A stretch of 52,749 nt of DNA from a virus. The notes under the pieces were generated by a model that searched no databases, was not told the origin of the DNA, and worked only from the letters and a program-made list of their open reading frames with translations. This document shows, piece after piece, positions 16,112 to 23,010 of the stretch. Positions within the stretch are counted from its first letter, which is position 1. Every line of letters starts with the position of its first letter. The stretch spans positions 1-52,749 of the IMG/VR virus record IMGVR_UViG_3300044617_001342; one strand, given 5' to 3'. A program made the position numbers and the translations under genes.

Positions 16112-18001
16112 ATGGCCGAAATTTTATCACCATTTCAATCGTTTATTTTCATCTCTCGCTACTCTCGCTGGCTCAACGACCAAAATCGTCGTGAGACTTG
16201 GGATGAATGTGTAGACCGTTGGTGGAAATACTTTACTGGTAAAGTTCCGCAACTCGCAGAACGCCCGGATGTCAAAGAAGCAATTCTCAATCTAGAAGTT
16301 CTTCCTTCCATGCGCAGCCTGATGACTGCTGGTCCTGCATTGGATCACGACAACACTTGCTTATACAACTGCTCATACTTGCCAATCGATAGTCTTGATT
16401 CGTTCGCAGAACTTTTTGTTGTTCTTATGAATGGCACTGGTGTTGGATATTCAGTTGAACATCAATATACCGACAAGCTTCCACAAGTTGCTAACAAGAT
16501 TGAAAAGTCTTTCAACATAACTTATGTTGTTGAGGACTCCAAGGAAGGTTGGGGCAACGCAATCAAGTTCATTATGGATCACCTCTATGCGGGTCGTCAC
16601 GTTAAATGGGATTTAAGCAAGATTCGTCCTGCTGGAGCAAGACTCAAGACCTTTGGTGGTCGTGCTAGTGGGCCTGCTCCTCTAGACAATCTATTCAAGT
16701 TTGTCGTTAAGATTTTCTACAATGCACAAGGACGCAGACTAACTGCTCTTGAATGCCATGATGTTTGCTGTGCTATTGCAAATGCCGTCATCGTTGGTGG
16801 CGTTCGTCGCTCTGCTATGATCTCCTTGAGCGATCTTGCTGATCGTGAGATGGCACTCTGCAAGAGTGGTGCATGGTGGGAGCAGGCTGGCTTCCGTTCA
16901 TATGCCAACAACTCTGCTGTTTATCGTGGCCGTCCTCCAATGGGTCAATTCCTTGAAGAATGGACCTCACTCTACAACAGTCACAGCGGTGAACGTGGAA
17001 TGATCAATCGCAAGGCACTACAGGAACAGGCTGCTAAGTCTGGCCGTGATCCAGACTGCGAGTATGGTACAAACCCATGCTCAGAGATCATTCTCAAGCC
17101 ATTTGAATTCTGCAATCTTTCTACAGTCGTAGTTCGTCAAGACGATACTGCTGCAACACTGAAGAAGAAGATTGAGATCGCTACAATCATTGGTACTGTT
17201 CAATCTACCTTTACCAACTTCCCATATCTTCGTCCAGAGTGGAAGAAGAATTGTGAAGAGGAAAGACTGCTTGGCGTATCTATGACAGGTATTTTTGACA
17301 ACAAGCTTACCAGTGGTTTGGAAGGCAAGCCAAAGCTTGTTCGTCTTCTTGAGACTCTTCGTGATCATGCGACCGCGACCAATCTCAAGTGGGCAGAGAA
17401 GTTGGGAATCAATCCTAGCAAGTCAGTTACTTGCGTGAAGCCTGAAGGCACTACATCGTGTTTGGTGGACTCTGCCTCGGGTCTGCATCCTCGCTATGCG
17501 GATTATTATTACCGCAGAATTCGTCTGGACAAGAAAGATCCTCTGTACAATTTAATGAAGGATCAAGGCGTCCCGTGTGAGGATGATGTCATCAACCCAA
17601 CTTCTACTGCCGTCTTTACGTTTGCTATGAAGGCTCCAAAGGGAACTATGACCACTGAGGAACTTCGTGCACTTGACCATCTTGATCTGTGGAAAACTTA
17701 TCAAGAGCACTTCTGCCATCACAAGCCATCAATCACCGTCAACTACAAGGACTCTGAATTCCTTGAAGTCGGTAACTGGCTCTGGGAAAACTTCGATGTC
17801 GCAACAGGCATCTCGTTCCTTCCCGGTGGTGACAGTCATACCTATGCTCAGGCACCCTTTGAGCAGATTGATTCTGCAACCTATTCAGCACATCCTAAGG
17901 TTAAAGTTAACTTTAAGGACTTGTCTAAATACGAGGCAGAAGACAATACCGAATCTGCAAAAGAATATGCTTGTAGTGCAGGCGGATGTCAGATAGTCTG
18001 A
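16112..18001 (+). CDS. nrdJ: Adenosylcobalamin-dependent (class II) ribonucleotide reductase
   Basis: Reduces ribonucleotides to deoxyribonucleotides with a B12-generated thiyl radical; a single gene suffices and oxygen is not needed. 629 residues. Family signatures: RRETWDECVDRWW and LPSMRSLMTAGPAL near the N-terminus, NPCSEIILKPFEFCNLS near 320, CVKPEGTTSCLVDSASGLHPRYADYYYRR near 440, and the C-terminal redox cysteines in CSAGGCQIV. It resembles the monomeric RTPR subclass but is shorter than bacterial enzymes. It closes the nucleotide block before tRNA-Asn. Confidence 0.9.
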   Translation: MAEILSPFQSFIFISRYSRWLNDQNRRETWDECVDRWWKYFTGKVPQLAERPDVKEAILNLEVLPSMRSLMTAGPALDHDNTCLYNCSYLPIDSLDSFAELFVVLMNGTGVGYSVEHQYTDKLPQVANKIEKSFNITYVVEDSKEGWGNAIKFIMDHLYAGRHVKWDLSKIRPAGARLKTFGGRASGPAPLDNLFKFVVKIFYNAQGRRLTALECHDVCCAIANAVIVGGVRRSAMISLSDLADREMALCKSGAWWEQAGFRSYANNSAVYRGRPPMGQFLEEWTSLYNSHSGERGMINRKALQEQAAKSGRDPDCEYGTNPCSEIILKPFEFCNLSTVVVRQDDTAATLKKKIEIATIIGTVQSTFTNFPYLRPEWKKNCEEERLLGVSMTGIFDNKLTSGLEGKPKLVRLLETLRDHATATNLKWAEKLGINPSKSVTCVKPEGTTSCLVDSASGLHPRYADYYYRRIRLDKKDPLYNLMKDQGVPCEDDVINPTSTAVFTFAMKAPKGTMTTEELRALDHLDLWKTYQEHFCHHKPSITVNYKDSEFLEVGNWLWENFDVATGISFLPGGDSHTYAQAPFEQIDSATYSAHPKVKVNFKDLSKYEAEDNTESAKEYACSAGGCQIV

Positions 18002-18008
18002 TTCACTT

Positions 18009-18081
18009 TCCTCTGTAGCTCAGCTGGTAGAGCAGAGAGCTGTTAACTCTCGGGTCACTGGTTCAAATCCAGTCGGAGGAG
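18009..18081 (+). tRNA. tRNA-Asn (anticodon GTT)
   Basis: Full cloverleaf: a 7-bp acceptor (TCCTCTG/CGGAGGA with one G-U), D-arm GCTC/GAGC, anticodon stem GAGAG/CTCTC with loop CTGTTAA (GTT at 18042-18044), and T-arm ACTGG/CCAGT. The discriminator is G, as expected for Asn. The 3' CCA is not encoded. The only tRNA on the plus strand. Confidence 0.95.
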
Positions 18082-18089
18082 CATAAAAT

Positions 18090-18115
18090 AACCCCTAGGA
18101 GCAATCCTGGGGGTT
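18090..18115 (+). terminator. Hairpin terminator after tRNA-Asn
   Basis: An 11-bp stem AACCCCTAGGA / TCCTGGGGGTT with a GCAA tetraloop. The last T of the stem is also the first base of the next late promoter, so there is no long T-run. Confidence 0.7.
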
Positions 18116-18122
18116 ATAAATA
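18115..18122 (+). promoter_or_regulatory. T4-type late promoter
   Basis: Perfect TATAAATA fused to the preceding terminator. The ATG follows after only 5 nt, implying a leaderless mRNA. Confidence 0.75.
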
Positions 18123-18127
18123 TTGGT

Positions 18128-18991
18128 ATGCTATCATTTAAACAATATTTAATTCTAGAAAACGATGCTAAAACAGGTTCCTTTAACATGGGTCAATGGT
18201 CTAAAAATTATAAAGATGAGGTTGATAGAATTTATAAAGAATTATATCAAAAACATAAAAATGACATCGATCCACATATTTTACGTACCTCTTTTGGGGG
18301 AAACATGGAAGAATATATACGAACTAAATTTATGAATCCAGAAGAAAGGGAAATGGCTACACGGGCATCAAGTTATTACTATAGTCCATTGGATATAGAT
18401 GACCCGAAATATAATGATAGTCTTGTTAAACTAAGAAAGGATCCGGCTCCTCCAGATACTTTTAACAGACAATTATATACATCCCGAGAACCTGTTGATG
18501 TAATATTCGGTAAAACTCCAAATGAAAAACCTGTAATAGATTATACAAAACCTGTATTGGATCAAGATTTGTCTACGACATATCCTGCGCCCGGTGAAAT
18601 AGAACCAAGTACATCATCAATACAACAAAAAAATCTAAAAGGTGATCCAAATATAATAACAAACCCACCACAATCGGATGCATCTAGATGGCAGGCACGT
18701 CTAAGTATAGGCAAAGGCGTTGGAAAAGCTGTTCTAAAAGCTCTACCAGTCATCGGAACCGCAGCTTCTGTAGCAGCCATGACACAAAGAGCCCAAGCAG
18801 GAGATTATGTGGGAGCTGGATTGGAGGCAGCATCTGAACTAGCAGATTATATTCCGGGTGTTGGTACAGCTGCTTCTATGGGAATTCAAACATATCTTGC
18901 TGATAGAGATACACCAGAAGAAGAAAAGAAAAAACAAAAAAGTACTATGGCAAGACAAAATCTTAGAAGTCTTGGTCAGGGTATTCAATAA
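18128..18991 (+). CDS. Putative encapsidated protein with capsid-targeting-like leader and Gly/Ala membrane segment
   Basis: A 287-residue protein starting MLSFKQYLILE, which matches the MKsFKqFLxE leader found on several late proteins here and resembles the capsid-targeting start of T4 internal protein III. The middle is polar. Residues near 195-260 form a Gly/Ala-rich hydrophobic region (GKGVGKAVLKALPVIGTAASVAA, then GDYVGAGLEAASELADYIPGVGTAAS) like glycine-zipper membrane-active segments. Predicted leaderless late mRNA with a terminator after the gene. Injection into the host and membrane action are inferences. Confidence 0.72.
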   Translation: MLSFKQYLILENDAKTGSFNMGQWSKNYKDEVDRIYKELYQKHKNDIDPHILRTSFGGNMEEYIRTKFMNPEEREMATRASSYYYSPLDIDDPKYNDSLVKLRKDPAPPDTFNRQLYTSREPVDVIFGKTPNEKPVIDYTKPVLDQDLSTTYPAPGEIEPSTSSIQQKNLKGDPNIITNPPQSDASRWQARLSIGKGVGKAVLKALPVIGTAASVAAMTQRAQAGDYVGAGLEAASELADYIPGVGTAASMGIQTYLADRDTPEEEKKKQKSTMARQNLRSLGQGIQ

Positions 18992-19000
18992 TAAAATAAA

Positions 19001-19029
19001 AAATTCCACCTCACAAGGGTGGAATTTTT
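19001..19029 (+). terminator. Rho-independent terminator
   Basis: A 10-bp stem AAATTCCACC / GGTGGAATTT followed by TTTTT-type sequence, directly after the 287-residue late gene. It insulates that gene from the RNA element downstream. Confidence 0.88.
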
Positions 19030-19030
19030 A

Positions 19031-19038
19031 CATAAATA
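19031..19038 (+). promoter_or_regulatory. T4-type late promoter for structured RNA
   Basis: CATAAATA placed between a terminator and the pseudoknotted RNA. The first base of the 14-bp stem follows after 5 nt, the same spacing at which start codons follow other late boxes here. Confidence 0.65.
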
Positions 19039-19043
19039 TTTTA

Positions 19044-19129
19044 GGCAGAGGTGGTGGGTATTCCACGCAGTCCTTTTGGAATGGTCGAAGTATATTTCAT
19101 CAGACTGCTAAGGAACCACCACTTCTGCC
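19044..19129 (+). ncRNA. Structured RNA: 14-bp stem enclosing an H-type pseudoknot
   Basis: Bases 19044-19057 pair with 19116-19129 over 14 consecutive positions (one G-U). Inside, ATTCCA (19060-19065) pairs with TGGAAT (19077-19082), and GCAGTC (19067-19072) pairs with GACTGC (19103-19108). The order a-b-a'-b' is an H-type pseudoknot with loops of 1, 4 and 20 nt. The element sits 5 nt after a late promoter, with a terminator upstream and a second late promoter downstream. No T-run ends it, so it could be a free small RNA after processing or a structured 5' leader of the 19155-21627 structural operon. I recognise no known RNA family. Confidence 0.8.
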
Positions 19130-19134
19130 CAAGG

Positions 19135-19142
19135 TATAAATA
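19135..19142 (+). promoter_or_regulatory. T4-type late promoter for structural operon
   Basis: Perfect TATAAATA, 12 nt before the ATG at 19155. It starts 5 nt after the end of the structured RNA stem. Confidence 0.7.
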
Positions 19143-19154
19143 TATAGTAATTAT

Positions 19155-19889
19155 ATGACAATAAATGAAAACAATTTTATTGATAGGTTTACTCCAAAAA
19201 CACCTAAACAAGTGCAAAAAGAAATTTCTTTAAAAGAGAGAAAACAAAAGCAATTAGAGCAGCTTAATTATCTTGAAGCAATGAAGCCTCTTACTCTCTT
19301 AAAAGAAGATTTGAAAAATGCAACAGATAGATTTTTTAATCTTCATCCCGAAACTCAATTTAAGAAAACTGTAGAACTAGATCAACCTATAGAAAAAAAA
19401 GCTCTATTAGAACAATTGCAGGTAGCAGACCCACTTGTTGTAATAGATGGCAAAATTACAATCGATCCTTCTAAACTAGAAGAGATGATAACATCTCAAG
19501 CAGCTGTTTTGGCACAAAAGGCTTTTGAAAAATTTAACAGTGCAAACATGGCAAATAGTAATATTGGTGGAGGTGGTGGTGTTGGGATCAAACTTAAAGA
19601 TTATCAAGGAAATATTACATCAGTTTTAAAGTCTGTTAATGATTTAATAATCACGGGCGATGGTGTTACGGTGACTCAAAGAGGCAAAAATGTTGAAATA
19701 AACATTCCAGGAGTATCTGTTCAGGCTGGAGATCCAACTATTGATTTTGCAAGAGAATCTACTGCTTTGAGTATTATGCAATCACTGTATACAATTAATC
19801 AAACAGTAGATAGTTTGGAACAATTGACTCTACCATCTGAATATTCCGAAGGTATTGGTGGAAGCACAGGAAGCTGGACTGCAATATAA
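19155..19889 (+). CDS. Late structural protein, first of a three-gene operon
   Basis: A 244-residue protein. The N-terminal half is highly charged and helical (KQVQKEISLKERKQKQLEQLNYLEA). A Gly-rich hinge (NIGGGGGVGIKLKDYQGN) follows near 138, and then a beta-rich part (DDLIITGDGVTVTQRGKNVEINIPGV type). This helical-stalk plus beta-head layout fits a fibre, whisker or neck protein. Its stop overlaps the next ATG. No named family recognised. Confidence 0.75.
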   Translation: MTINENNFIDRFTPKTPKQVQKEISLKERKQKQLEQLNYLEAMKPLTLLKEDLKNATDRFFNLHPETQFKKTVELDQPIEKKALLEQLQVADPLVVIDGKITIDPSKLEEMITSQAAVLAQKAFEKFNSANMANSNIGGGGGVGIKLKDYQGNITSVLKSVNDLIITGDGVTVTQRGKNVEINIPGVSVQAGDPTIDFARESTALSIMQSLYTINQTVDSLEQLTLPSEYSEGIGGSTGSWTAI

Positions 19890-21094
19890 TGTATTATAAA
19901 AATTATGATCCAAATATTCATGATGTTTATTTATATGGTCCCGGAAACATTGGTTATCCAATAGGAATCAATCCAACAAGTTTAATAGCAGGTGCGTCAG
20001 CAGATTTTGCATCTATATCACCACGATATAGAGCTTTTACTGGAACTGGACCTATTCCAATTCCTCCTGGTACTGGAGTTACTGGTTTACCAAATTATTA
20101 TAATATAAAAGACAATCCATTATATCTTGTTTTTGGAGATAAAACATTATCTTCAAATATTCATTATATAATAAATAAAGCATCTGACAGTTTTACAACT
20201 TTAGCAAAGTATACAGGAACTACAACGGCATATCCTGCATTATCTGTGGCCCTATGGAATAAAAATTTATCTGGATTTTGTTATTTTGGACCTTTTACTG
20301 GATTTTATAATTGTGTTCCATTAAATCAAATTTCTGGTAATACATCTTATATGCCTCCAATTTATTTTCAAGGTTCTCCAGAAATTCCTGGCTTTGGATT
20401 GGGTGCAACTTTTTATCAAGTCTTACCAAATGACAATGGAATTATGGATTTAATGGGAGCTGGTCTTGGCATAACAATGAATCAGCCTGTAGCAAAAAAA
20501 ATTCATCCATCGGTTTATATAAAAGAAATAATTGATCAAGGAATAACTCCAACAATTACGCCTGTATCGAATAACCCATCAGCGTTTACAGTAAGAGTAC
20601 CGGGTATAAATTTATATATTTGGGATGGAAATGATAAAATTATACCAATATCAGCATTTGAAGTTGGTTATTCATATCAAACAATTAATAATTTTAACTA
20701 TATGAGCCCATTTGCTTTTTATGCTGTATTTCCAAATAATAATCTAAATAACTTAGATTATGCTATATGGGTAGGTGATTCTTCTTCTCAAATAATTTAT
20801 AAAAAAAATAATTCTTTATTTTTTTTAGGAAGTGTTTATGGTTTACTTACACTGCCGATTATACAAGAGAATTTAGAAGAATTATTAGGAGTTGGATCTC
20901 TATATTGTACCGAAGCTATGCCGTTATACACATTTTTAAAAAATAGTTTTATAGATAAAAATCATTTTTGGTATCCATTAAATCAAGGATTCACATTAAG
21001 TACACAAATTGATTTTGATCGAATTGAGACCGATATAAATAATCTTAATTCTTCAGTAAATTTTAAATATCAAGAATGGAATAATAATATATGA
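19889..21094 (+). CDS. Late structural protein, aromatic and Asn-rich
   Basis: A 401-residue protein rich in Tyr, Phe, Asn, Pro and Gly (MYYKNYDPNIHDVYLYGPGNIG..). Base composition is even more AT-rich than its neighbours. Coupled to both flanking genes by short overlaps. The composition is typical of beta-rich phage surface proteins or receptor-binding tips. No family recognised; a tail or fibre role comes from context. Confidence 0.72.
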   Translation: MYYKNYDPNIHDVYLYGPGNIGYPIGINPTSLIAGASADFASISPRYRAFTGTGPIPIPPGTGVTGLPNYYNIKDNPLYLVFGDKTLSSNIHYIINKASDSFTTLAKYTGTTTAYPALSVALWNKNLSGFCYFGPFTGFYNCVPLNQISGNTSYMPPIYFQGSPEIPGFGLGATFYQVLPNDNGIMDLMGAGLGITMNQPVAKKIHPSVYIKEIIDQGITPTITPVSNNPSAFTVRVPGINLYIWDGNDKIIPISAFEVGYSYQTINNFNYMSPFAFYAVFPNNNLNNLDYAIWVGDSSSQIIYKKNNSLFFLGSVYGLLTLPIIQENLEELLGVGSLYCTEAMPLYTFLKNSFIDKNHFWYPLNQGFTLSTQIDFDRIETDINNLNSSVNFKYQEWNNNI

Positions 21095-21627
21095 CAGTTG
21101 ATAGAATCTATGCACCGGTTATTCCTAATACAAATCAATCTCCAACTTCTTTACCAGGAGTAACTTTATCAGGAGATCTTCCTTATATAACTCTTACTTC
21201 TTCTGGTAAATCAGGAGAATTATATACACGAACTCCTTTTATATCTAATATCTCTGGAAACACAGCAGATTATCTTGGTCAATTATTTTTAAATTCAACT
21301 TTTGATCTTTCATATAATTATCTACATTTGATTTATGGATTTATTCCAAATTATTATATTGATGTACATAAAAATATAGAAGTTTCAATGTCTCGGACAA
21401 CTGGTCCTTTTTACTTACCAAAAGGAGCATCAAGACCTGGTGGAAATAAAGAAATTCGTTGGGAAGTTATAACTATTTCCTATAATACTGCTTCTTTTTT
21501 AACAAATCTTTCTGGTGCGTCATCTACCGCAATAACTGGTTTAAATATTATACATGATATTGTTCCCGGTGGTCAAACATTAACAGGTGAGTATATTTTT
21601 TATAGAAAAATAGGCGAACTTTCTTAA
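21091..21627 (+). CDS. Late structural protein, last of operon
   Basis: A 178-residue beta-rich protein (MTVDRIYAPVIPNTNQSP..) overlapping the previous gene by four bases (ATGA). It contains TSSGKSGELYTRTPFISNISGNTADYLGQLF and a C-terminal GQTLTGEYIFYRKIGELS. Similar composition to the 401-residue protein suggests the two form one complex. Function not recognised. Confidence 0.7.
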   Translation: MTVDRIYAPVIPNTNQSPTSLPGVTLSGDLPYITLTSSGKSGELYTRTPFISNISGNTADYLGQLFLNSTFDLSYNYLHLIYGFIPNYYIDVHKNIEVSMSRTTGPFYLPKGASRPGGNKEIRWEVITISYNTASFLTNLSGASSTAITGLNIIHDIVPGGQTLTGEYIFYRKIGELS

Positions 21628-21632
21628 TAAAG

Positions 21633-22181
21633 ATGTTTCATATGTTAATCGGCATTGATTACTCCATAACCTGCCCATGTCTTTGTCTTTATGATGAACG
21701 CAAAGAATTTAAATTTGATAATTGTTTTTTCTATTATCTGACCAACACCAAGAAATATGCTGATAAGATTGCTCCAAATATTACTGGAGAATCTTTTCAG
21801 GAATATATTCAAGATGTCGATAGATTTGATACCATATCCCAATGGGCTTCCAATCTTTGCATAGGGGCTGCAGATATAGCCGTAGAAGGGTATTCATTCG
21901 GTTCCAAAGGCCGAGTTTTCAATCTGGCTGAGAATATGGGAATCCTGAAGCATAAGCTTTATAAGCTCGCCATTCCTGTGACCATCATTGAGCCATCCAG
22001 AGTCAAGAAATGCGCCACGGGCAAAGGTAATGCTGATAAACAGGCAATGTACGAAGCCTTCACCAAAGAAACAAAAACCGATCTTTTGTCGGTCTTTGAT
22101 CAGAAAACTTTGAGCAATCCTGTTACGGATGTTATTGACAGTTATTATATTTTAAAGGCAATGATTCAGTCCAGAAATTAA
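21633..22181 (+). CDS. RuvC-like Holliday-junction resolvase
   Basis: A 182-residue RNase H-fold nuclease. Catalytic pattern: an Asp in IGIDYS near 8, a Glu in AVEGYSFG near 86, and a C-terminal acidic pair in VTDVIDSYY near 165-172. A Lys/Gly-rich loop KKCATGKGNADK near 128 matches the phage RuvC-like family. It would resolve branched recombination intermediates before packaging, the job of endonuclease VII in T4. Start could be MFHM or the ATG at 21642. Convergent with the zinc-ribbon gene. Confidence 0.82.
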   Translation: MFHMLIGIDYSITCPCLCLYDERKEFKFDNCFFYYLTNTKKYADKIAPNITGESFQEYIQDVDRFDTISQWASNLCIGAADIAVEGYSFGSKGRVFNLAENMGILKHKLYKLAIPVTIIEPSRVKKCATGKGNADKQAMYEAFTKETKTDLLSVFDQKTLSNPVTDVIDSYYILKAMIQSRN

Positions 22182-22483
22182 CGGACAATACGTCCAGCAT
22201 TCATTTTGGCACTGTTGTCCAATTTTTCATGGAATCTTTTTGGAACCTGACCGCTACTCTTAATTTTGTCAATTACTTCTTTAAACTGACTTCCAACGAC
22301 CTTTGAAGGGGTCAGAGTAGCATCCATTGCTAGTGATGGTGTGCTGGCTTGCCAATCTTTTATAATTTTCTTTTTTTTGCACTTTGGGCAGGGTTTCTCT
22401 AACGGAGTATTACGCTCTGAAAGACTTAATATCTCATCAAAGGTATGGTCACAATTTTCACACTTAAAGGCATAATTAGGCAT
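22178..22483 (-). CDS. FmdB-type zinc-ribbon protein
   Basis: A 101-residue protein. The N-terminus MPNYAFKCENCDHTFDEILSLSER, followed by CPKCKKKK, gives the CxxC...CxxC zinc ribbon of the FmdB family (regulatory or nucleic-acid-binding, often seen in T4-like phages). The rest is basic and helical. Overlaps the upstream HNH gene start/stop by 8 bp. A role in late transcription is possible but unproven. Confidence 0.82.
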   Translation of the reverse strand: MPNYAFKCENCDHTFDEILSLSERNTPLEKPCPKCKKKKIIKDWQASTPSLAMDATLTPSKVVGSQFKEVIDKIKSSGQVPKRFHEKLDNSAKMNAGRIVR

Positions 22484-22970
22484 TTTTTTTCTTTCTAAAG
22501 GTAATTAGCATAGAATCAAACAAGAAGCCATAGGATGGTTCTTTTGGCTTTGATTTTAATTCCATTTTGGCTTCCTTAGGAGTTCTGTTTCCTTTAAGAA
22601 GATTACAATCTCTGCAAGCAGCCACCATGTTAACCCATGATGATGCACCACCCTTAGACCTTGGTATAACATGATCGACTGTGGCGTCTTTATTGTTTAA
22701 TTCAATTCCACAATACTGACAGCAAAATTGATCTCTTCGCAGAATATTTTGACGAGAACAAGAAGCTTTTTTATATGGCAACTTTACATAATACTTTAAA
22801 ATTAAAATTTTGGGAATTTTAACAATTTTAGAAACAGATTTAACTTCATAGCACTCGTTTGAGTCATCACCCCAAACCTTATCCCTGCTTATGAGTTTAT
22901 AGGCTTTATTAATGGTAATGATATTCAGAGGGGTATTATCTTGATTTAGCAAGAGTACCTGTTTCTTCAT
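22476..22970 (-). CDS. HNH endonuclease
   Basis: A 164-residue protein from MKKQVLLLNQDNTPLNIIT, the usual start of this family. It contains zinc cysteines CQYCG near 98, then TVDHVIPRSKGG, NMVAACRDCNLLKGNRTP, giving a complete HNH active site (His-Asn-His) with a CxxC pair. A more upstream ATG at 23012 would overlap the divergent gene; a minus-strand late box at 22981-22988 favours 22970. Could be a homing-type or packaging-linked nuclease. Confidence 0.87.
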   Translation of the reverse strand: MKKQVLLLNQDNTPLNIITINKAYKLISRDKVWGDDSNECYEVKSVSKIVKIPKILILKYYVKLPYKKASCSRQNILRRDQFCCQYCGIELNNKDATVDHVIPRSKGGASSWVNMVAACRDCNLLKGNRTPKEAKMELKSKPKEPSYGFLFDSMLITFRKKKNA

Positions 22971-22980
22971 ATTCTTTAAG

Positions 22981-22988
22981 TATTTATG
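22981..22988 (-). promoter_or_regulatory. T4-type late promoter for HNH gene
   Basis: CATAAATA on the minus strand, 10 nt before the ATG at 22970. It supports the shorter start of the HNH gene. Confidence 0.55.
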
Positions 22989-22992
22989 TAAA

Positions 22993-23000
22993 TCTAAATA
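22993..23000 (+). promoter_or_regulatory. Late-like promoter
   Basis: TCTAAATA, two mismatches to the late octamer, 10 nt before the ATG at 23011 and divergent from the HNH late box. Confidence 0.5.
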
Positions 23001-23010
23001 TTTCATAGCC

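Noticed and set aside
19044-19129. HDV-like, twister or pistol ribozyme
   Set aside because: The helix order is a simple H-type pseudoknot inside one stem. The extra P3/P4 or conserved core bases of these ribozymes are not seen.
18858-19139. A 93-codon plus-strand ORF covering the pseudoknotted RNA
   Set aside because: It starts inside another gene in a different frame, crosses a terminator and a late promoter, and its composition follows the RNA structure.
21580-21610. Possible early promoter (TTAACA / TATAGA) before the resolvase gene
   Set aside because: Both hexamers are imperfect and the spacer is 15 rather than 16 bp.
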